A stretch of 64,000 nt of DNA, taken from Seonamhaeicola sp. Its GTDB lineage: Bacteria > Bacteroidota > Bacteroidia > Flavobacteriales > Flavobacteriaceae. The translations under genes were made by a program, and so were the position numbers. The stretch is taken from positions 1 through 64,000 of the forward strand of contig NZ_JANQJQ010000025.1 of NCBI RefSeq assembly GCF_028281565.1. Reading direction: 5' to 3'. Shown here piece by piece: positions 18,900-28,498 of this stretch; position 1 is the stretch's first letter; each line of letters starts with the position of its first letter. The notes below the pieces were generated by a model. The model was not told where the DNA came from and ran no database searches. It saw nothing but the letters and a program-made list of their open reading frames with translations.

Positions 18900-19349
18900 A
18901 TGTCAGGAACGTTAAATAAAGTTATGCTAATAGGGCATTTAGGAGATGAGGTGAAAATGCATTATTTTGAAGGTGGCGGGTGTGTTGGCAGGTTTCCTTT
19001 AGCTACTAATGAGACCTATACCAACAGGCAAACCAATGAACGCATTACCAATACCGAGTGGCACAATATAGTAGTTAGAAATAAAGGTGCCGAAATTTGC
19101 GAAAAGTATTTAAGCAAAGGTGATAAGGTTTATATAGAAGGACGTTTAAAAACACGTAAGTGGCAGGATGATAGTGGTAATGAACGTTACAGCACCGAAA
19201 TTCAATGTACGGATTTTACCTTTTTAACTACTAAAAAGGAAAGTGAGCAAAATGCACAAGCCGCTGAGAGTCCGCAACAGCCTGCTGCAAATCAACAACA
19301 ATCGGTTAGCGAACCTATTGAAGACGAAAACGATGATCTTCCGTTTTAA
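18900..19349 (+). CDS. ssb: Single-stranded DNA-binding protein
   Basis: 149 residues. The N-terminal OB-fold (1-~110) starts MSGTLNKVMLIGHLGDEVKM and contains TEWHNIVVRNKGAEICEKYL and VYIEGRLKTRKW. A Gln/Pro/Ser linker leads to the acidic tip EDENDDLPF (141-149), the docking tail for repair and replication partners. The same DDLPF ending recurs in the DUF3127 protein at 43771. It lies in the mutY-ssb-gldE-gldD group. Confidence 0.96.
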   Translation: MSGTLNKVMLIGHLGDEVKMHYFEGGGCVGRFPLATNETYTNRQTNERITNTEWHNIVVRNKGAEICEKYLSKGDKVYIEGRLKTRKWQDDSGNERYSTEIQCTDFTFLTTKKESEQNAQAAESPQQPAANQQQSVSEPIEDENDDLPF

Positions 19350-19463
19350 AATGAAAAAGCACGTCTCAACTTTGGTTGAGATTTCATTAATTTGTCATTC
19401 CTGTGAAAACAGGAAGCCGTCAAAAGTTTTTAAAAACTTTTTGTTTAACTAAAACCAAAGTAT

Positions 19464-20768
19464 TTGGACCCTGATCCCGCGAGTTTTTTAAATTTAGTCA
19501 TTGCATTAGATTTTTCAATGATTTCCAGCTTTGCATTGCTGGTTCTTCTTTTAGTTTGTTCTGCACTTATTTCGGGAGCTGAAGTGGCGCTCTTCTCGCT
19601 CACTAAAAACGATATTGAAGTGGGTTTGGAAGAAAAGTCTAGACGCATACAAGTGGTTTCAAAACTTCTGGAACATCCTAAAAAATTACTGGCCACTATT
19701 TTGGTAGCTAATAATTTCATAAATATTGCCACGGTTATTTTGTTTGCCTATTTGGGTGATTTTATGTTTGCGGACATAGCAGATCCAAGAGTGAAATTTA
19801 TCATTGAAGTTGTTGTTATCACTTTTCTTATTTTGCTGTTCGGTGAAATTTTGCCAAAGATCTATGCCAGTAGGAATAATGTTAAGTTTGCGTCTTTTAT
19901 GGCCTATCCGTTAAAGGTTTTAGATGTGATTTTCTCGCCAATTAGTTTGCCAATGCAAAGTGTAACCCTGACCATTCATAATAAACTGGGTAGACGAAAA
20001 TCCAATTTAAGTGTAGATCAGTTATCACAAGCTTTAGAGCTTACAAGTGAAGAAGACACCACTACGGAAGAACACAAAATATTACAGGGGATTGTGTCGT
20101 TTGGAAACACTGATACCAAACAGGTCATGAGACCTCGCATTGATATTTTTGCGTTAAATATTGATCAGAAATATGCCGAGATCATGCCTGAGATCATTTC
20201 AAACGGATATTCCAGGATTCCGGTATACGAAGACAATATTGATCAAATTAAAGGGATCCTTTATGTGAAAGATTTACTGCCTCATATCAATAAAAAGCAG
20301 TTTGATTGGGTGCACTTAATTAAAGAACCGTTTTTTGTTCCGGAGAATAAAAAGTTAGACGATTTAATGGCTGAGTTCCAGGAGAAAAAAGTGCATTTAG
20401 CGGTTGTAGTTGATGAATATGGCGGAACGTCCGGGTTAGTTTCTTTGGAAGATATTATTGAGGAAATAGTGGGTGATATTAGCGATGAGTTTGATGATGA
20501 AGATTTGCAATACTCCAAGCTGGATGCTAACAATTATGTGTTTGAAGGTAAAACGGCCTTAAAAGACATTTATAAGATTACTAAAATTGAAGATGAGGCC
20601 CTTTTTGAAGAAAACAAAGGCGAAGCCGAAACCATTGCAGGTTTTGTTCTGGAAATATCAGGGAGTTTCCCAAAATTGAATAGTAAAATAAATTTTAGAA
20701 ATTACGTTTTTACTATTGAAGCTTTAGATAGAAAAAGAATTAAACTTGTAAAATTTACAATCAATTAA
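19464..20768 (+). CDS. gldE: Gliding motility-associated protein GldE (CorC/HlyC family)
   Basis: 434 residues. A DUF21 membrane domain with about four helices occupies ~15-200 (starting SSFALLVLLLVCSALISGAEVALF). Two CBS domains follow (~205-330, with RPRIDIFALN and VVVDEYGGTSGLVSLEDIIEEIVGDI), then a C-terminal CorC/HlyC domain. The frame opens at TTG 19464; a stop lies 5 codons upstream, so TTG gives the full N-terminus MDPDPASFL, whereas the ATG at 19518 would shorten it. Position directly before gldD identifies it as GldE, a paralogue of haemolysin/Co-Mg efflux proteins associated with gliding. Confidence 0.88.
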   Translation: MDPDPASFLNLVIALDFSMISSFALLVLLLVCSALISGAEVALFSLTKNDIEVGLEEKSRRIQVVSKLLEHPKKLLATILVANNFINIATVILFAYLGDFMFADIADPRVKFIIEVVVITFLILLFGEILPKIYASRNNVKFASFMAYPLKVLDVIFSPISLPMQSVTLTIHNKLGRRKSNLSVDQLSQALELTSEEDTTTEEHKILQGIVSFGNTDTKQVMRPRIDIFALNIDQKYAEIMPEIISNGYSRIPVYEDNIDQIKGILYVKDLLPHINKKQFDWVHLIKEPFFVPENKKLDDLMAEFQEKKVHLAVVVDEYGGTSGLVSLEDIIEEIVGDISDEFDDEDLQYSKLDANNYVFEGKTALKDIYKITKIEDEALFEENKGEAETIAGFVLEISGSFPKLNSKINFRNYVFTIEALDRKRIKLVKFTIN

Positions 20769-20824
20769 TTTTTATCACATTTATCACAGACGGATCACTG
20801 TAACTGCAAACTGAATACTATACT

Positions 20825-21430
20825 ATGATTTTAAGGGCAACTTTCAATTTATTGTTAAAAACGTTCTCGATAATGGGCATTTTAATGTTAGTGTCATGTG
20901 GTGAAGATTATAAACCCAAACCCAAGGCGTTTTTAAGACTGGATTACCCGGAAGCCAAATATGTTGGAGCTAAAGTTGAAATGCCTTTTACTTTTGAGAC
21001 CAATATGTTGGCCACTAAACTCATCTCAAAAAAAATGAAGGCTTCTACCGAAAGTTATGGCATCAATATAGAATACCAAACCTTAAAAGGTACCATATTC
21101 TTAACATACAAAGCTATTGAAGGTAATAAAAAGAATCTGGAAGATTTTTTACGTGATGCCCAAAAGCTTACGTTAGAGCATACTAAAAAAGCTGATGAAA
21201 TTCCGGTAACGCCCTATGAGAATAGCAGCCAAAAAGTTTATGGAATGTTATCGGAAGTAAAAGGCAATGTAGCCTCTCCGGCACAGTTTTACGTCACCGA
21301 TAGTGTGAACCATTTTTTAACAGGGTCTTTATATTTTTATGCAAGACCTAATTACGATTCTATTTTACCGGCAGCCAATTATTTGCAAAAAGATATTAAA
21401 CACATTATGGAAACCATCAGGTGGAAATAA
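20825..21430 (+). CDS. gldD: Gliding motility lipoprotein GldD
   Basis: 201 residues. The lipoprotein signal ends at C25 (LMLVSCGED). The conserved PKPKAFLRLDYPEAKY start of the mature protein and the C-terminal FYARPNYDSILPAANYLQKDI segment are characteristic of GldD, which is required for type IX secretion and gliding in Flavobacterium. It lies 56 bases after gldE. The gap contains the CTGTAACTGCAAACTGAATA repeat fragment. Confidence 0.92.
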   Translation: MILRATFNLLLKTFSIMGILMLVSCGEDYKPKPKAFLRLDYPEAKYVGAKVEMPFTFETNMLATKLISKKMKASTESYGINIEYQTLKGTIFLTYKAIEGNKKNLEDFLRDAQKLTLEHTKKADEIPVTPYENSSQKVYGMLSEVKGNVASPAQFYVTDSVNHFLTGSLYFYARPNYDSILPAANYLQKDIKHIMETIRWK

Positions 21431-21450
21431 AACTTCCATAAAACGGCATG

Positions 21451-21483
21451 TTGTCAACCTGAACTTGTTTCAGGTTCTCATTT
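21451..21483. repeat. Dispersed hairpin repeat after gldD
   Basis: TTGTCAACCTGAACTTGTTTCAGGTTCTCA: stem ACCTGAA / TTCAGGT around CTTGT. It is the same element as at 8675 and 10562. Confidence 0.65.
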
Positions 21484-21539
21484 CAAAGGTGATTTTTAAG
21501 ATTCTGAAATGAATTCAGAATTATACGTTTCTATTCTTT

Positions 21540-21929
21540 TTAGTTTTTAGTTGAAAACGCTTCAACAGTTTTCATGTCACTTACTTTATAAATATCGGCA
21601 ACATTGGTTACGGTTGTTTCTAAAGACGTTGGAGTTACTTTAGCTTCATTATATTCAACCATAGCTAACTTTCTGTCAAAATCAACAGTAGCTGATTTTA
21701 CACCTTCCATCTTGGCTATTTTCTTTTCAATGGTTTTAGCGCAACCTATTTCACAGGTCATACCATCAATGGTAAACTCGGCTTTTGCGTAAGTGGCATT
21801 TGGGTCTATTGTTTTTGAAGCTTCAGCAGCGACTTCAACCGTTTTCACTTCCGGTTTGGTTTCGTTTTTACAACTAACAGTTAGTAAAACCATTATTGCA
21901 AGCGCCATAATACTTTTTAATGTGTTCAT
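21540..21929 (-). CDS. Lipoprotein with heavy-metal-associated (HMA) domain
   Basis: 129 residues from the ATG at 21929; the frame runs 57 bases further upstream, but the internal ATG gives a proper lipoprotein signal (MVLLTVSC, C20). The single HMA-like ferredoxin fold at ~48-115 has the metal loop GMTCEIGC, with C59 and C63. The usual spacing is CxxC; here three residues separate the cysteines. A periplasmic or outer-membrane copper/heavy-metal binding role is inferred. It is a stand-alone gene. Confidence 0.8.
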   Translation of the reverse strand: MNTLKSIMALAIMVLLTVSCKNETKPEVKTVEVAAEASKTIDPNATYAKAEFTIDGMTCEIGCAKTIEKKIAKMEGVKSATVDFDRKLAMVEYNEAKVTPTSLETTVTNVADIYKVSDMKTVEAFSTKN

Positions 21930-22089
21930 TATATGAGATACTTTTAAAATTAAAATGAATTTAATTAAACGGGCATTAATAATCAAAGGGCTTAAGAATA
22001 TATTAACACCTGATATTGTGCAAAATTACTAAATAAAGCTGTTTTTTTAAGTTAAAAAAGTTGAATTTTGTGTTTCAAAAGAAACACCT

Positions 22090-22968
22090 ATGAAGGCGCT
22101 TCATCCTAAATGGATCTACCTGTTTATACTGTCAGTAATTTGGGGAAGTTCATTTATACTCATTAAAAAAGGATTAGAAGGGTTAACACCCATGCAACTG
22201 GGAGCGGTTCGAATTATATTTACGGGTATATTTCTTTTTATCATAGGATTTAAAAAAGTACATGATATTGCCGTTAGAGATTGGAAATGGATGATTCTAA
22301 CAGGATTATTGGGTACATTTTTTCCGGCATTTCTTTTTGCCTTTGCAGAAACGGAAATAGATAGTGCCATAGCTTCTATTTTAAACTCGTTGGTGCCTTT
22401 GAATACTATTGTACTTGGGTTTTTTGTGTTTAAAATAAACTCTACCAAAAGACAGGTTTTGGGTGTTTTTATTGGACTGGCAGGAACCATCATGTTAATT
22501 ATGAATGGTGCTTCTTTAAACCCCAATCAAAATTATTTGTACGCTGCTTTGGTAATAATAGCCACGTTCATGTACGCTGCCAGTATTAATATTTTAAAAC
22601 AACATCTTCAACATGTGAACGCCTTAACAATTGCTATTGGAAATTTTGTGGTTATTATAATTCCGGCGGTAGTGATTTTAATTTGTACCGGTTTTTTTAA
22701 AGAAGAAGTTCTTACAAATGAACATTTAAAACCAGCTTTGTTATATATGGTACTCTTAGCATTGTTTGGAACAGCTATTGCTAAGGTACTGTTCAATAAA
22801 TTGGTGCAGGTGTCTACACCGGTTTTTGCATCTTCTGTAGCTTATTTAATGCCCATAGTTGCTGTTTTTTGGGGTGTTTTAGACGGAGAGCAATTTGGTT
22901 TTTTGCAGGCTATAGCAGCTATTATGATACTCATTGGGGTGTATTTGGCACATAAAAAAAGGACCTGA
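22090..22968 (+). CDS. DMT superfamily permease (EamA)
   Basis: 292 residues with ten predicted membrane helices in two EamA halves. The first begins WIYLFILSVIWGSSFILIKKGLEGLTPMQLGAVR, the second near residue 150 (YLYAALVIIATFMYAASIN). Basic C-terminus HKKRT. Inner-membrane exporter of an unknown small molecule. A second family member is at 62804. It is a single-gene unit. Confidence 0.88.
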   Translation: MKALHPKWIYLFILSVIWGSSFILIKKGLEGLTPMQLGAVRIIFTGIFLFIIGFKKVHDIAVRDWKWMILTGLLGTFFPAFLFAFAETEIDSAIASILNSLVPLNTIVLGFFVFKINSTKRQVLGVFIGLAGTIMLIMNGASLNPNQNYLYAALVIIATFMYAASINILKQHLQHVNALTIAIGNFVVIIIPAVVILICTGFFKEEVLTNEHLKPALLYMVLLALFGTAIAKVLFNKLVQVSTPVFASSVAYLMPIVAVFWGVLDGEQFGFLQAIAAIMILIGVYLAHKKRT

Positions 22969-23149
22969 TCATCTGAAATAATCAGGGCTAAATTATTAAT
23001 TCTCGTTTTTTTTTACGAAATTTAAGAACATGCTAACTTCAAAAAGAGGAAGCGGACACGGTAGAATAATTATTAGCCCCATTGATATATTAATGATTTT
23101 ATAAGCAGAGGTTACATGTGATTATTAACCAAAAAAAAAGGATTAGCAC

Positions 23150-23602
23150 ATGAAAAAAATATCACTTCCCATCAGATTTGGCCTCGTTACAAGTGCTGTT
23201 TTAGTAGCATATTTTTTGATTCTGTCATTGTTCGATAAGCACATAAATCCAGCATTTAGTTTTTTTAATGCACTTATTACAGGTTTTGGCGTGTATGAGG
23301 CCGTAAGGTTAAGTAAATTGCAATTGTCCGATTCGTTTTCGTATGCTGAAGGCTTTAAAACGGGTATTATTACCGGCTTTGTAGCCACTATTCTGTTCAC
23401 AGCTTTCTTTTTGTTTTATTCCACAGAAATAAACTCAAATTTCTTACCTGAGTTATTGCAAACTTTTAATGGTAAATTTAATGTGGATATTGGCATGGTA
23501 ACCTTCATTGTAGCTGTTATGGGGTTAGCAACAACGGTAGTAGCTACCTTGTCTGTCATGCAGCTTTTTAAAAACAGCAGAAATGTTCCTCAAAATCCAT
23601 AA
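23150..23602 (+). CDS. DUF4199 family membrane protein
   Basis: 150 residues with four hydrophobic segments (~7-27, ~33-50, ~72-92, ~115-138). The pattern of short N-terminal helices followed by SYAEGFKTGIITGFVATILFTAFF resembles DUF4199 proteins of Bacteroidota. Function unknown. The rplU promoter begins immediately after its stop codon. Confidence 0.68.
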   Translation: MKKISLPIRFGLVTSAVLVAYFLILSLFDKHINPAFSFFNALITGFGVYEAVRLSKLQLSDSFSYAEGFKTGIITGFVATILFTAFFLFYSTEINSNFLPELLQTFNGKFNVDIGMVTFIVAVMGLATTVVATLSVMQLFKNSRNVPQNP

Positions 23603-23606
23603 AACG

Positions 23607-23637
23607 TTTGTAGTTTAATTAATTAGCAGTATATTTG
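23607..23637 (+). promoter_or_regulatory. Promoter of rplU-rpmA
   Basis: TTTG (23607-23610), 19 bases, then TATATTTG (23630-23637): an exact match to the Bacteroidota housekeeping consensus, 62 bases before the rplU start. Confidence 0.85.
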
Positions 23638-23699
23638 CACCCGCCTTTGAGGAATCAAAGGGGTTTGTTTAATGAATTAATTAATAAAAACGTTACGCT

Positions 23700-24221
23700 A
23701 TGTACGCAATTGTAGAGATAGCAGGGCATCAATTTAAAGTTGAAAAAGACCAAAAAGTTTTTGTTAACCGTTTACAGACAGAAGAAGGTAAGAAAGTAGC
23801 TTTCGATAACGTTCTTTTAGTTGCAGATGGTGACAATGTAACTGTTGGCGCCCCGGCTATAGACGGCGCTCAGGTTGGAGCTAAAGTCGTTAAGCACCTA
23901 AAAGGTGATAAAGTAATCGTCTTTAAAAAGAAAAGACGTAAGGGTTACCGTGTAAAAAATGGTCACCGCCAGGCATTAACAGAAATAGTAATTGAAAGCA
24001 TTGCTGCTACGGGAGCCAAAAAAGCTGCCCCGGCAAAGAAAGAAGCTCCTAAAAAAGAAGCTCCTAAAGCTGAGGCACCAAAAGCAGAAGCTAAACCAGC
24101 TGAAGCAACACAGGATTTAAGTAAATTAACTGTAGCTGAATTAAAAGAATTGGCTAAAGCTAAAGGTATCACTGGAATTTCTTCAATGAAGAAAGCCGAT
24201 TTAATAGCTGCTTTAAGTTAA
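23700..24221 (+). CDS. rplU: 50S ribosomal protein L21 with C-terminal extension
   Basis: bL21 of the large ribosomal subunit. The first ~103 residues are the normal protein ([20 protein letters not shown] ... [19 protein letters not shown]). A Lys/Ala/Pro-rich linker (~108-137) then leads to a ~35-residue helical domain ([19 protein letters not shown] ... KKADLIAAL) of the SAP/Rho-N type. This extension is usual in Bacteroidota and makes the 173-residue protein much longer than the ~103-residue E. coli form. It is followed after 58 bases by rpmA. Confidence 0.95.
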   Translation: MYAIVEIAGHQFKVEKDQKVFVNRLQTEEGKKVAFDNVLLVADGDNVTVGAPAIDGAQVGAKVVKHLKGDKVIVFKKKRRKGYRVKNGHRQALTEIVIESIAATGAKKAAPAKKEAPKKEAPKAEAPKAEAKPAEATQDLSKLTVAELKELAKAKGITGISSMKKADLIAALS

Positions 24222-24279
24222 AAAAGTATAATCTACCTGTCTTGCATCAGGCAGACAGGCAATATAAAATCGAAATAAA

Positions 24280-24540
24280 ATGGCACATAAAAAAGGAGTC
24301 GGAAGTTCGAAAAACGGTAGAGAATCAGAATCGAAACGCTTAGGTGTTAAGATTTTTGGTGGTCAGGCTGCAATTGCAGGAAACATTATCGTAAGACAAA
24401 GAGGAAATACACATCACCCGGGTGAAAATGTGTACTCTTCAAAAGATCATACATTACATGCCAAAGTTGATGGTATTGTAAAATTCACAAAAAAGAAAGA
24501 CAATAAATCTTATGTATCTGTAGTCCCTTTTGAGGCTTAG
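24280..24540 (+). CDS. rpmA: 50S ribosomal protein L27
   Basis: 86 residues, standard length. [24 protein letters not shown] is the canonical N-terminus that reaches the peptidyl-transferase centre, with no cleavable leader as in Firmicutes. It is in an operon with rplU. A strong bidirectional terminator follows. Confidence 0.97.
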   Translation: MAHKKGVGSSKNGRESESKRLGVKIFGGQAAIAGNIIVRQRGNTHHPGENVYSSKDHTLHAKVDGIVKFTKKKDNKSYVSVVPFEA

Positions 24541-24583
24541 GATTTAGATTTAAAATACTGGCCCTGAGCAGGGTCGAAGAGTT

Positions 24584-24617
24584 AAAAAACCCCTTTCCAA
24601 TTTGGAAAGGGGTTTTT
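24584..24617. terminator. Bidirectional terminator between rpmA and the T9SS cargo gene
   Basis: Stem ACCCCTTTCCAA / TTGGAAAGGGGT, loop of 1-3 bases, with A-run and T-run flanks, so it works for both convergent genes. The repeat fragment CCCTGAGCAGGGTCGAAGAG (24562-24581) lies just before it. Confidence 0.92.
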
Positions 24618-24645
24618 GTTTATCAATTTTATTTAGTTTCAGGAA

Positions 24646-25419
24646 TTATTTTTTCACAAACTTAGCTACACCGGAATCCGTTACTAATAAGTAAATACCA
24701 CTGGTTAGATCAGATACATCCATACGCCCCGTAGCTTTTACTTCTTTTACGGTTTTACCAAGCATGTTAACCACTTCGTAACTGTTGGTTTTAATACTAT
24801 TACTTATTGTTAATTCAGTTGTAACCGGATTTGGGTAAATGCCTTTAGAGATATTGTCAAATTTTGAATTGGATAATGTTATACCTTGCCTTATAGTAAT
24901 ATCATGAACAAAACCATATCTGTTATCACCATTAGTAAGTGCATCGTAGCCTGTAAAAGCTGTACCACTAGCGTCTGTCATAACAAATCTGGCTACTAAG
25001 TCAACGTCCTTATCGGCTCCGGAAAGAAGACCGGATAAGCTTTGATTTAAACTTGTTATATTAAAAGTTCTTGTTTTATTACCTGATCCGGTTGTTATAA
25101 AATTTAAGTGTGGATCACCCGATACGTCAGCTTCTGCAGGATCAATTGAAAAAAAGAAATTGGTAGCCAATCCTGCACCGGTGATATTTGCAGAGCCGTC
25201 TTCAATCAATCTAATTTGAGAGTTTGTATAACTACTCAAAGGGTCAGGAATATTGTCTACTACTATTATCAAATCTGCTGCCACCCCATTATTCATAAAA
25301 AAGCCGTCTTCACTTAGTTGATTTGCCCCACTTATTGAGACGGTCATTTGTCCTGAACTAAAATTAATCGTTCCCAAAGCAATTGTTAAAGTTAAAAGTT
25401 TAAGTAATTGTTTCATCAT
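24646..25419 (-). CDS. Secreted protein with type IX secretion sorting domain
   Basis: 257 residues. The signal peptide ends near NFSSGQ. The mature N-terminal part (~25-180) is an unrecognised beta-rich domain. The last ~70 residues form a type A T9SS C-terminal domain (GIYPNPVTTELTISN ... DVSDLTSGIYLLVTDSGVAKFVKK), which directs export across the outer membrane and is normally removed. Together with gldD this implies a working T9SS. The start could be the second Met, three bases later. Single gene. Confidence 0.85.
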   Translation of the reverse strand: MMKQLLKLLTLTIALGTINFSSGQMTVSISGANQLSEDGFFMNNGVAADLIIVVDNIPDPLSSYTNSQIRLIEDGSANITGAGLATNFFFSIDPAEADVSGDPHLNFITTGSGNKTRTFNITSLNQSLSGLLSGADKDVDLVARFVMTDASGTAFTGYDALTNGDNRYGFVHDITIRQGITLSNSKFDNISKGIYPNPVTTELTISNSIKTNSYEVVNMLGKTVKEVKATGRMDVSDLTSGIYLLVTDSGVAKFVKK

Positions 25420-25703
25420 AAAATATTTTTAATTGTTAGTATTTCAAAAGTACCCAGAGTTGCGAGATTGGAACTCCTGATATGATTTTCATTTCATTAG
25501 AAATGGGTTTTGAGAAAAACGCCTGGGAAATGATTATACATTCCTACTAGAATTAATATGTTTTCAAAAGATTTATTTAATGTTAAGCCAATTTAAAACA
25601 GAGGTATTTTCCTGCTTATTTATAACATTATCTTAAACCCCAATTAATGAGGATGGGAAAGTGGTTTTGTTATTTCGCTTAAATAACTAACAATTAATTA
25701 ATC

Positions 25704-28478
25704 ATGAAAAAACGTTACGTATTTTTATTCTTTACTTTACTGTTTTCATTTATCGGATTTGCTCAAAATGGAAATATTCAAGGAACCATTATTGACGAAA
25801 AAGGGCTTGCAGTTCCTTTTGCGAATGTATTGATAGAATCTTTAAGCAAAGGGGTTGTTTCTGATGTGGATGGAAGGTTTTTATTCGTAAATATCCCATC
25901 GGGAAGTCAAACTATCAAAGTAGTATATTTAGGCTATTCGGATACCGAAGCACAGGTGGAAGTCAGTGACAGTCAAACTGCTAATGTTACTATAACCATT
26001 AAGGCCAAGGCTTTAGAGTTAGAGGGTGTTGTAATCAATGGTTATAACGGTGGACAGGCTAAAGCATTAAATGCACAAAAGAATAAGCAAAACATTACCA
26101 ATGTAGTTTCTACGGATCAAATTGGTAAGTTCCCGGATGCCAATATTGGTGATGTGGTGAAGCGTATCCCGGGCATCACCATGCAGGTAGATCAGGGGGA
26201 AGCAAGAAACATTATAGTCAGAGGTCTGGCTCCACAATTGAATTCTGTTACTTTAAACGGAAGTCGTATACCTTCTGCTGAAGGGGATAACAGAAATGTT
26301 CAAATGGATCTTATTCCATCGGATATGATCCAACTTATTGAAGTTAATAAAGCGGTTACTCCGGATATGGATGCTGATGCATTGGGAGGTTCTGTAAACC
26401 TGGTTACCAGAACATCCCCCAGCTCATTTAGAGCAGCAGCTACTTTAGGTTCCGGTGTTAATACTATTAATGACAGACGTATTGTTAACGGATCGTTTTT
26501 AATTGGAGACAGGACTGAGAACGGAAAATTTGGTTGGATGGCTTCTGCTTCTATCAACGACTCAGATTTTGGGTCGGATAACATTGAATTTGAGTGGGAT
26601 GACAATGAAGATGATTTCATTAATGAACACGATATCAGAACCTATTTAGTGCAACGTATCAGACGTAGTTTTTCGGTTAATTTAGACTATGCTTTCGATG
26701 CCAATAACAAAGTATTCGTTAAGACCATGTATAACTGGAGAGACGACAGGGAAAATCGTTTTAGATTACGTTATAGAGGTATCGAGTATGTTGACGAAGA
26801 TAACCCGGAATTAGGGTTTCAAGGTGAAATTAGAAGACAGACTAAAGGTGGTATTGACAATGATAGAAATAAAAATACGCGTTTAGAAGACCAGCGTATG
26901 CAGAACTACAGCTTAGGTGGTGAGCACCTATTCGGGAAATTGGAGTTTGATTGGTTAGCGTCTTTCGCAAAAGCGTCAGAAGAAAGACTTAATGAGCGCT
27001 ATATTTCTTATGAATTGGAAGAAACATCCGGAGGAGACCCAATTCCTTTTAATATTGACATATCTGATACAGAGTTTCCGGTAATCTCTCCTGTTAATTC
27101 GAGCGATGTAGGTTTAAGTAATTACAGCTTAAGAGAAATCACTGAAGAGAACCAGTATACGGAAGAAGAAGATTTTAACTTTTTCGCTAACTTTAAATTA
27201 CCTGTAGATCTGGTTGGTACCGGAGGTTCTTTAAAATTTGGAGCCAGAGCGAAACTTAAGGAAAAGGTAAGAGATAATAACTTCTTTGAGTATGCACCGG
27301 GAAGCAGCATTTTTGACAACTTTAGCGGGTTACCATTGGTAGATAAAACAAACCCGGATTATTTAGCTGGTAGTCAATATGCAGCAGGTGTTTTTGTGGA
27401 TCCTGAATATTTAGGAACCCTGGATTTACAAAATTCGGGATTGTTTGAAGCGGAGTCTGTTCCGGATGAGTTCGTTAGAGCTAACTTTAATGTAAAGGAA
27501 ACAGTTTATGCTGCTTACGCTATGGTAGACCAAAAGTTATCTGATAAGTTTAGTGTTTTAGCCGGTGTAAGAGTAGAAAGTACAAAGACGGAAGCTACCG
27601 GTAACCAGATTGAAGATGAAGAAGATGTAATCGGTACTATTACAGAGGAAAAAGATTATGTAAACATTTTACCTGGTTTACATTTAAAGTATAACGTAAC
27701 TGACAACACGGTTTTACGTTTTGCCTGGACAAACACCTTAGCCAGGCCAAATTATATAGATGTGGTGCCAAGTATAGATGTAATTAATGATGATGAAGAG
27801 ATCGTTTTAGGAAATCCGGAATTAGATGCAACCAAGTCTATGAATTTTGACTTAATGGCTGAGCATTACTTTAAAAATGTTGGGATTATTTCCGGTGGGG
27901 TATTCCATAAGAATATTTCGGATTTTATTTATACCTTCCAATATACGGATCCGGGAACCGGGTTTGATGCTTTCCAACCTCAGAATGGAGATGACGCTAC
28001 GATCACAGGAGCAGAGGTGTCTTTCCAACGCCAATTGGATTTCTTGCCAGGGTTCCTTAAAAACTTTAACGTTATGGCGAACTATACCTATTTAACTTCT
28101 GATGCCAATGGTATTAGAAATGGTGACGGTGAAGAAAGAACAGATGTAGACTTACCAGGTACAGCGCCTAACATGTTTAATGGATCTGTTGCTTACAACG
28201 GAAAAAAATTAAACTTACGTTTGTCAGCTAACTTCTCTGATGCTTACGTTGATGAAGTTGGTGGGAATAGATGGGAAGACAGGTATTACGATGAGCAATT
28301 CTTATTGGATTTTAATGCGTCATATGCTTTCAATGATACCTTACGGATTTATTTCGATTTAAATAATATTACAGACCAGCCTTTGCGTTATTACCAGGGG
28401 GTAAGAGCCAGAACTATGCAGGCTGAGTACTACGGAAGACGTGTTACGTTTGGATTGAAATATGATTTATTTAAATAA
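25704..28478 (+). CDS. TonB-dependent receptor linked to phytase
   Basis: Outer-membrane active transporter, 924 residues. Signal peptide to ~20 (FIGFAQ). A CarboxypepD_reg-like domain at ~23-105 (GTIIDEKGLAVPFANVLIES) and a plug at ~125-230 containing GKFPDANIGDVVKRIPGITM follow. The barrel ends in Arg/Lys-rich strands with a final LKYDLFK. The plug pattern is that of the Xanthomonas/Caulobacter-type receptors rather than SusC, and no SusD partner follows. The beta-propeller phytase gene starts 20 bases later, so the receptor may import products of phytate breakdown or phytate-bound metals. Confidence 0.9.
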   Translation: MKKRYVFLFFTLLFSFIGFAQNGNIQGTIIDEKGLAVPFANVLIESLSKGVVSDVDGRFLFVNIPSGSQTIKVVYLGYSDTEAQVEVSDSQTANVTITIKAKALELEGVVINGYNGGQAKALNAQKNKQNITNVVSTDQIGKFPDANIGDVVKRIPGITMQVDQGEARNIIVRGLAPQLNSVTLNGSRIPSAEGDNRNVQMDLIPSDMIQLIEVNKAVTPDMDADALGGSVNLVTRTSPSSFRAAATLGSGVNTINDRRIVNGSFLIGDRTENGKFGWMASASINDSDFGSDNIEFEWDDNEDDFINEHDIRTYLVQRIRRSFSVNLDYAFDANNKVFVKTMYNWRDDRENRFRLRYRGIEYVDEDNPELGFQGEIRRQTKGGIDNDRNKNTRLEDQRMQNYSLGGEHLFGKLEFDWLASFAKASEERLNERYISYELEETSGGDPIPFNIDISDTEFPVISPVNSSDVGLSNYSLREITEENQYTEEEDFNFFANFKLPVDLVGTGGSLKFGARAKLKEKVRDNNFFEYAPGSSIFDNFSGLPLVDKTNPDYLAGSQYAAGVFVDPEYLGTLDLQNSGLFEAESVPDEFVRANFNVKETVYAAYAMVDQKLSDKFSVLAGVRVESTKTEATGNQIEDEEDVIGTITEEKDYVNILPGLHLKYNVTDNTVLRFAWTNTLARPNYIDVVPSIDVINDDEEIVLGNPELDATKSMNFDLMAEHYFKNVGIISGGVFHKNISDFIYTFQYTDPGTGFDAFQPQNGDDATITGAEVSFQRQLDFLPGFLKNFNVMANYTYLTSDANGIRNGDGEERTDVDLPGTAPNMFNGSVAYNGKKLNLRLSANFSDAYVDEVGGNRWEDRYYDEQFLLDFNASYAFNDTLRIYFDLNNITDQPLRYYQGVRARTMQAEYYGRRVTFGLKYDLFK

Positions 28479-28498
28479 GAAGCATAAGAAATCTTATA

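Noticed and set aside
22116-22526. 136-residue minus-strand frame opposite the DMT permease
   Set aside because: Shadow frame; no start context, no domain.
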